Shown here: piece after piece, positions 59,601 to 64,000 of the stretch
How positions within the stretch are numbered: position 1 is the first letter of the stretch
How the letters are laid out: each line of letters starts with the position of its first letter
Assembly (NCBI RefSeq): GCF_963678635.1
Contig: NC_087065.1
Span: 22,525,254 to 22,589,253 of the forward strand
Reading direction: 5' to 3'
Length of the DNA stretch: 64,000 bases
DNA from: Symsagittifera roscoffensis
Lineage: Eukaryota > Xenacoelomorpha > Acoela > Convolutidae
Notes under the pieces: generated by a model
Databases searched by the model: none
What the model was told of the DNA's origin: nothing
Seen by the model: only the letters and a program-made list of their open reading frames with translations
Translations under genes and position numbers: made by a program

Positions 59601-60135
59601 TGTTGACGTATCAGCGGGAGAGCACATGAAAACGGAGGATCATCTCTTCGGCTGGACAGCAACAGACAGGCCACTCGAGATTCCACCAGAATATTTGGAC
59701 CCAGCACCATCGACGGGGACGTCGATAAATATTTTTGTCAGGGGAGTGGGGGTAGGACTTACCCACACCGAAAATTTGATGATAAAGAAACTCAGGGAAG
59801 TGAGAGAAACGAGCGGACTGGAACTGGATGGGGAGGAGGCTGAGCCTACCATAGGACGGAATTCCAAAATGAAGTTTGAAATACCCAACGAATACTCGGA
59901 GAACATCCTGATAACGGATAGCGACTTCATTCTGTCAGACAGGACTAGCGCAGTCTGTATCATGGTGGACATGAGTTTCAAATCAAGACTGGAGGCCGAC
60001 TTCAAGAGAGAGTACCAGAACGTGGAGTTTCTGTTTAGACAGAGACCGGGGACTGGGAGGAATGGCTGCGCTTCCACCATCAGTAGCACAAGTCCCAGGC
60101 AAATACATGTGCTTCTTGGTCACGAGGGTCAGTGA
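56656..60135 (+). CDS. pol: Pol C-terminal part: RNase H end, integrase, macro-like module (1159 codons open)
   Basis: This is the longest open frame in the window. Residues 1-40 finish RNase H. An acidic linker follows (to ~residue 330). The integrase zinc domain is HDQMGHQG (residue 462) with CLVC. The catalytic core has Asp528, Asp587 and Glu623, a D,D(35)E triad. A GPY/F-type end (RGPFMITEVHQQGRFYRLKT) lies near residue 762. There follow ~300 residues not typical of Ty3 Pol, with RKRTGMRYKRYGDDFLIDKI. Last comes the first half of the macro-like module (ILITDSDFILSDRTSA, MSFKSRLEADFKREYQNVEF). A 1-base insertion near 60058 cuts off the second half. The first methionine is internal to Pol, not a natural start. 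Confidence 0.88.
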   Translation: MDQRYIGRWIVRLDGYNMIIEHSTRDKHQNADSLSKKTEFYERQEQREADRAEIKDGFSFMDKETYDSLPLTRWLDKSSKPIEDHPELPEEPQKKTILKRKRGIPIEIMLKSKILRETLKAKGYDLNQVETGDTQVDEVEVELWRLLEKLADEKPVNVGKDREEPEVTILRRSETVDNADSPRGSGTDSKEVVRSLVDKIRDNILERTQVRKKKVAFKEEAEQLGLGHESGEWSMSTEEEETGEKKLSGECEAWDEDSEKSSDDQDSLFMILAEEKMRHRDRELQTDPSSGTYNLDEQEVQGSEELEEIAVSRKPFRELSCNSNVRTNLLPEDDMKIVKRIICVKLNDDIYNPGEMNGQIMALKEHVKARYKLSDLIRAQTNNKMTSNLSKWIRTGSKEKGELEEDSYKILSQFYKENKDLLYHTADGVVACKRKDEEKILHKHNLIILPQLYQTEVLFRSHDQMGHQGIDKVQERILHRFDWPGLRKACERWVNACLVCLQLKDPRKMKFPLKSVESSEFNEVVQIDHQKICMTGSGYNQILVIIDHFTKLAEAVPCQTTSAEETCDHLITHWISRYVCPMTFQSDNGKAFVGELTKELMKRSHIAQAHSTTYHPQTIGLVERQNRTLVNMLSVYCSRYMTDWDKYLPQVVGAYNSTQHSTTGISPFMVLTGRERAMLLTFFYPEYEGKRKSPQAYVNEAIWRQQELNELCRRNTAQAQMRQREKYDEKILQAKPYEVGQYVWVFQKVIPPKGTRKIPKKWRGPFMITEVHQQGRFYRLKTGRAALYENLKPHVPSPEDWCIPQDMEGLEYLLVEPACEVNESGTREKNDGNENLSLDDNEKIEADSEAESFVEEDWNDPEQGEVPKWTEPDLSIPAGTSSGNRKRTGMRYKRYGDDFLIDKIQPDDLSKELLIVGELAADGEWQIINDNEHYPQEDYSTPEWETDLEQSEIERRENTNLRILEWMRDVKNGSGEGQTIQHVDVSAGEHMKTEDHLFGWTATDRPLEIPPEYLDPAPSTGTSINIFVRGVGVGLTHTENLMIKKLREVRETSGLELDGEEAEPTIGRNSKMKFEIPNEYSENILITDSDFILSDRTSAVCIMVDMSFKSRLEADFKREYQNVEFLFRQRPGTGRNGCASTISSTSPRQIHVLLGHEGQ

Positions 60136-60379
60136 AAGGAACACGATCGATCCTGAACACGTAATGTTGGCACTAACGAAACTGCGGGACTTCATGATCG
60201 AAAGAAGAATAACAGAGGTCTCAATGCCGGTCTATGACCCGAACAGGGGCAAACTGAGCCCAAGGGAACTATATGCTATCCTACACGTGGTCTTCGCGGA
60301 AACGGAGATAATGGTACATCTGCACAAGAAATACTACCTGAGTGTCGCCCAAGTCAGGTACATGGGGGTCTTGAGTTGA
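60062..60379 (+). pseudogene. Macro-like module, second half, copy 2
   Basis: Continues the module after the frameshift: GKYMCFLVTRVSERNTIDPE, LTKLRDFMIERRITEVSMP, VYDPNRGKLSPRELYAILHV and AETEIMVHLHKKYYLSV. Order and spacing fit the second half of TARG1 (GRYIYYLITKK, LSMPRIGCGLD, then a VFEATDIKITVYTL-like end). The catalytic Asp position is Gly here, and the Lys of the ITKK motif is not kept. It ends with a TGA at 60377. Copy 1 encodes the same sequence with a few changes, so the module is a shared part of the element. Confidence 0.6.
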
Positions 60380-60835
60380 GCATAAAGGGATCTCAAGATA
60401 GGTGTTGGGGTACAAAACAGGTAAAAGGATCTTAAAAGTGATTGGCATGACAATTAAATTTTAAATGATTGATGGTGCTAAAACATAAAATGAATCTGCA
60501 TGCTTTTAGAAAACTTTCAAATGAGTTATTTTAGTAGAACGAAAAGGATAAGGTTTTAACTATAATGGCAGGGGGGTTTTAGGTTAGGAACATAGCATGT
60601 TAGTCTAAAAATCAAATGTTTCTTTCAGATTGATTTGGTAAAGTCAAATTGACTACCCAACTATACTCAATTGAAACAAAAAGAAGTTCTTGAACGAACA
60701 CACAGTTGAACAACGCTTGAATAAGATAATTCTCAAGTACTCAAGTTGGTACGCTAATTCTCAAGTGGTACGGTAATTCTCGAGTGGTAAGGTAAATCTC
60801 AAGTTGGTAAGGTAATTCTCAAGTTGGTACGTGAG
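60380..60835 (+). other. Spacer between pol and ORF3, copy 2
   Basis: No ORF. Five or six imperfect copies of (T)CTCAAGTTGGTAAGGTAAT lie at about 60731-60832. The TGGTAAG phrase resembles a splice donor. A GCATGACAATTAAATTTTAA phrase at about 60444 is shared with copy 1 (37493). Confidence 0.6.
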
Positions 60836-62674
60836 CAAGATCATCCAGAAATAGTGGCAGATCGATTTTGGAAGTCCATGCCCGCGGCTCTGAAGAGGCC
60901 CACGCTTGACGAGCTATACAGACGCCTGAGGGATCTGGATTACACCCAAGTGGATGAGAGAATGGCGGTGATGCTGAATGCCATCCTCCAACTGGAAGAG
61001 CAGGGCGAATGCCGGGAGTCTGCAACCGAAGCGGTTCTAATGGTCGGCTACACCACTGAGGGAATATCCAACCAAGAGCAAACCAGATAGCTGTCCTGGA
61101 ATGTGGATGGAGGAGTGAGGGGATTCGACTAGGCGAGGAACCCTGGCTTGAGCAATAACACCGAGTATGGCGCAGGGGAGTTCTCACTACCGATCAGACC
61201 ATCAGCAAGATCAGCGGGCCAGAGCACGAGTAAGACACCATCGATGACGCGAGCGCAATAAACGGAAGAAGCGTATCCGGACCTCAGTACTCTGAAGAGA
61301 GAACTTGAGAGGACACAGAGGGAGAGGAACAAGGCGAACCTTGACCAGGATCAAGCGAAGCTCGAGAGAAATCAGGCGAATCTGGAGAGAGATCAGGCGG
61401 TCATCGAAAAGGACCAAGCGCCGAGCATCAGCAAAAACAAAGGGTCCGAGAGAATGCCGCGAGTTGTGAACAGCTGAAGTCGGAACTTGAGAGAATCCAG
61501 CAACGACAGCGCGAGCTCGATATGCAAAAGGGAGCCAGGCCCAAGGAGCGAATGGTTACCGGCTCAAGACCAGAGTCACGTATGGAGAGGTGGACGAAGC
61601 TCCCAGATCGAAGGGGCGGTTTAACCTTGACCGCGCGGCTCAGGAACATATGAATGAGGGGTTGGATGTATGGATACCGACTGAGTCAACGTCCTCCCTG
61701 CGTGGCCTAGAGACACAACCGATACGTCCATTGATGGACATCGCACTGCCTAGGTATACCACAACTAAGAAATCGTGAGAGTCCAGCAGTTGGAGGGAGC
61801 AACCGATCAGGCGTGTGGTAATCTCAGGCTACAAGAAGAACACGGAGGGCAGGTACCACAGGCACAATCGCATGGATTGGAGCACGGCACAAAGAGTCAG
61901 GAAGGATTGCTTCCATTACGCGGCTTGGGTGGAATACCTCACGCAGCCACGTGTATCAGAGGGTGTGGTCCATCTAATCATAGTGGACAGCCTGCTGCGG
62001 GTGCTGACCCGGATTCAATCACATTGGCAAACGGAGATCTTGAGTTTCGCTGGAGCTGCGATGCCACAGATATTGGCATCACTTGAGATGCTAGGGATGG
62101 CAAGAGTATATACGGTGACTCTAATGATCGGGACGAATGACGTGTCCAGGGGGGAGTCAAGGAAGGTGATGAGGCTACATGACAAGATGAGCTGCATCCT
62201 TGAGGAATTGCGGATTCAAATGGATTCTGCCATTCTCACGGTGTGTACCATTCCCTACAACATGAAGGCGGACTAACACGCGATGGAAATGAATACGAAG
62301 GTGCGAAACCTGAACGAAGTAATCAGGCAAATACATCAAAGGAGTGTCCTTCCCGTTGGATTGCTGGACGTAGCCGAGCAGATGGAGCGATCTGTTTTTC
62401 CCGACGATGCATCCTCAGACGGGATCCACTTTGACAGGCCTAGGGGAGTGGAATGGTTGAAGAATGTCTTCCAAAGGCACATAAGCGCGTTGGAGGCAGA
62501 ATTGCTGGAGACGGGTAATTCACATTCGGACCACCTCCAAATCCACTTTTCCTCACCTCAAGAACCATATCCAGTCGCCTGGGGGCGACGGCCGATTCTA
62601 GAGACAGCTCGAGGAGCAGCCGGACCAGGTTACCAGTTGTCGCACCGATGGAGGCCGAGGAGGCAACGTCATGA
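60836..62674 (+). pseudogene. ORF3: coiled-coil/SGNH hydrolase protein, copy 2
   Basis: Collinear with copy 1 ORF3. The start ATG of copy 1 is GTG here (60855). The N-terminal helical part (RPTLDELYRRLRDLDYTQVD) is interrupted by stops near 61087 and 61129. The coiled coil (KLERNQANLERDQAVIEKDQ) follows. SGNH block I reads HLIIVDSLLRVL (Ser at 61989, Gly of GDS replaced by Val), block III MIGTNDVSRG (about 62127) and block V SSDGIHFD (about 62417). A TAA at 62274 and a shift near 62518 break it. The tail then runs in the same frame as ORF4, separated only by a TGA at about 62672, so ORF3 and ORF4 may once have been one protein. Confidence 0.72.
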
Positions 62675-64000
62675 GCACCCCAGAGTTCGGTAGTGTCCTC
62701 GGTGGTAGTGGTGGAGAGCAAGAGGGTGAAGAGACCGGCGGAGACCAGTCGGTCGAGATATCTGGAAAAGGTAAAGGAGCTGGACTTGGAAGACCTGGAA
62801 TGCGGACAAGAGTTGGCGGAAGCTCTGGGTTTCGAGCGAGTGTCACATGCGGACTTGAGAAGACACCAGTGCGTGGACTGGTTGAAGGCTCAGGAGACGC
62901 ATTTCTCAAGAGCGAGAATAATGGAGACGGCGGATCTCACTGGGACTCCCACAAAATTAGTCATGGGACCTATCAATTACAGGCCTCTCAAGTTGCTGGG
63001 GATTCCGGGACTCATAGTGGAGCCCCCCAAGCATCGAACGAGCATTGCCAAAATCAGGTTGGCAACTCCAGCGCAGTTGAGGGTGGTAGACAAACTATTG
63101 GACCCAAGAGAAATGGAATTGCCAGATGCCGCTTATGAAGGCACGAGGTTGGCGGACGACCCCAGATACAGGAAACTCCCCTGCGGGAACACCCAATTGG
63201 CCAAGACCTTGGCAGTTTACGACAGAGCAGATCTAGCTGCTGCGAGGGTAATCATCGTAGCGGGATCGGACTTCGAGTTAACGTCTCCCAAGTTGTTCTG
63301 GCCGAAGACTTTGGTATACTCACTGCCAGGGGCCGAGCTGAATCAAATGTTAACCCTGGTGGTAGCAATAAAATCGGAGATGCCTTGCGTGCCCGAGCTA
63401 TTACTGTTTGCGGGAATGAATGACCACCTGCATGCGACTGGGTTTCTTGAGCAGCTCAAGGGCGATGAACCAGCGCCGAAGAGAATCTGGGAAGCGATGC
63501 AGACGTTATTTGCAGCCATGAATGAGGTAAAGGAGAACGTCAACTCACGATTTGGATCTAAGACAAAAGTGGTGTTCACGACGTCCCCCGGGTACGCGAG
63601 CATGCCTCCCGCTCTGCAGTTTGTGTATGCGGTTTTGATCTTGATAGCCGAGGGGAATGCATGGCGGATCCTGATGGCAGCTCCCAATCGGAAGTTGGAA
63701 CCGACGAACTTGAGGCTTCGCAAGTCAGAACTGGCGGCGGCGTGTGCAGATGTGTCCCACGCGTTGAGGGGCTTCTACGAGTTAGCAGATAACCTCATTG
63801 TGTTGGACGAGGTCCTCTTGCTAGAGATATCGAACTTCGCCAGACAGCTCAAGTTCAGTCCGGCTATAGGGGACGACCATCCAATAATAAATCACTTGAC
63901 GGCCAGCTTGTGGTTTCGAAGCATGGACTTGACTATCACGAGCTCCACCAGTAAGTCCAGGGGACCGAGCAATAAAAGAAAGAATGTGGCTGCAACAGAG
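62675..64000 (+). CDS. ORF4: probable second SGNH-like protein, copy 2 (cut by window end)
   Basis: The frame is open from about 62675 to the window end (over 430 codons), with no stop seen. It reads SRYLEKVKELDLEDLECGQE, HQCVDWLKAQETHFSRARIM, then ARVIIVAGSDFELTSPKLFW, YSLPGAELNQMLTL, LLLFAGMNDHLHATG (about 63403) and IGDDHPIINHLTASLW (about 63868). As in copy 1, the GDS-like site is GSD and block III is GMND. No ATG is placed like copy 1's 39853, so it may be translated as a continuation of ORF3. The function is not established. Confidence 0.55.

Larger units (their letters stand above)
49937..64000 (+). mobile_element. Giant Ty3-type LTR retroelement, copy 2 (runs off window)
   Basis: Same order as copy 1: LTR, leader with G-rich tract and minisatellite, gag, pol, macro-like module, spacer, SGNH ORF and SGNH-like ORF. 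The window ends inside ORF4. It differs from copy 1 throughout and by several indels. It lost the protease region but keeps RT motif B and a complete integrase. Confidence 0.85.

Overview
The window is animal nuclear DNA, most likely from a repeat-rich invertebrate. Exons are split by AT-rich introns, and two of the three acceptors of the one clear host gene are of the T-rich TTTTCAG type. That gene's first coding exon begins 11 bases after such an acceptor, as expected for trans-splicing to a spliced leader. These traits fit a nematode best. This is an inference, and a flatworm or other spliced-leader animal is not excluded. No prokaryotic signals, rRNA genes or CRISPR arrays were seen.

Region 1 (1-23.8 kb) is AT-rich host DNA. 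It carries the gene for SARNP/CIP29/Hcc-1 on the minus strand: a SAP-domain exon at 23.4 kb, an exon of RAE(K/R)FG repeats at 8.8 kb and a last exon at 7.7 kb. Intron 1 is about 14.3 kb and has grown by a nearly perfect tandem duplication of a 4.9-kb unit. A possible small two-exon membrane protein lies at 3.2-3.5 kb. The rest is introns and intergenic DNA with short dispersed repeats: a GAAGC..GCTTC palindromic family, tRNA-derived SINE-like remnants, a foldback element and decayed ~150-bp tandem repeats.

Region 2 (24.0-25.8 kb) is a 5'-truncated, broken non-LTR retrotransposon of CR1/jockey type. It is cut at its 3' side by region 3.

Region 3 (25.8-46.8 kb) is a giant (~21 kb) LTR retroelement on the plus strand. 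Its Ty3-type gag and pol (zinc knuckles, protease, RT, RNase H, integrase) are followed by a C-terminal module resembling the TARG1/OARD1 macro domain. Downstream is about 9 kb of further ORFs not usual in retrotransposons: a coiled-coil protein with an SGNH (GDSL) hydrolase domain, a second probable SGNH-like protein, and several long ORFs I cannot assign.

Region 4 (46.6-50.1 kb) holds two tandem ~1.66-kb LTR-internal units that share LTRs with the giant element. They look like non-autonomous derivatives.

Region 5 (49.9-64.0 kb, running off the window) is a second, divergent copy of the giant element. It is intact over integrase but has lost the protease. Both copies carry stops and frameshifts, but they break in different places. 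Comparing them shows which ORFs are real: gag, pol, the macro-like module and both SGNH-like ORFs are conserved in the same order. The most novel content is this giant element with its macro-like and SGNH cargo, its conserved G-rich leader and its CTTGGGACAG minisatellite.
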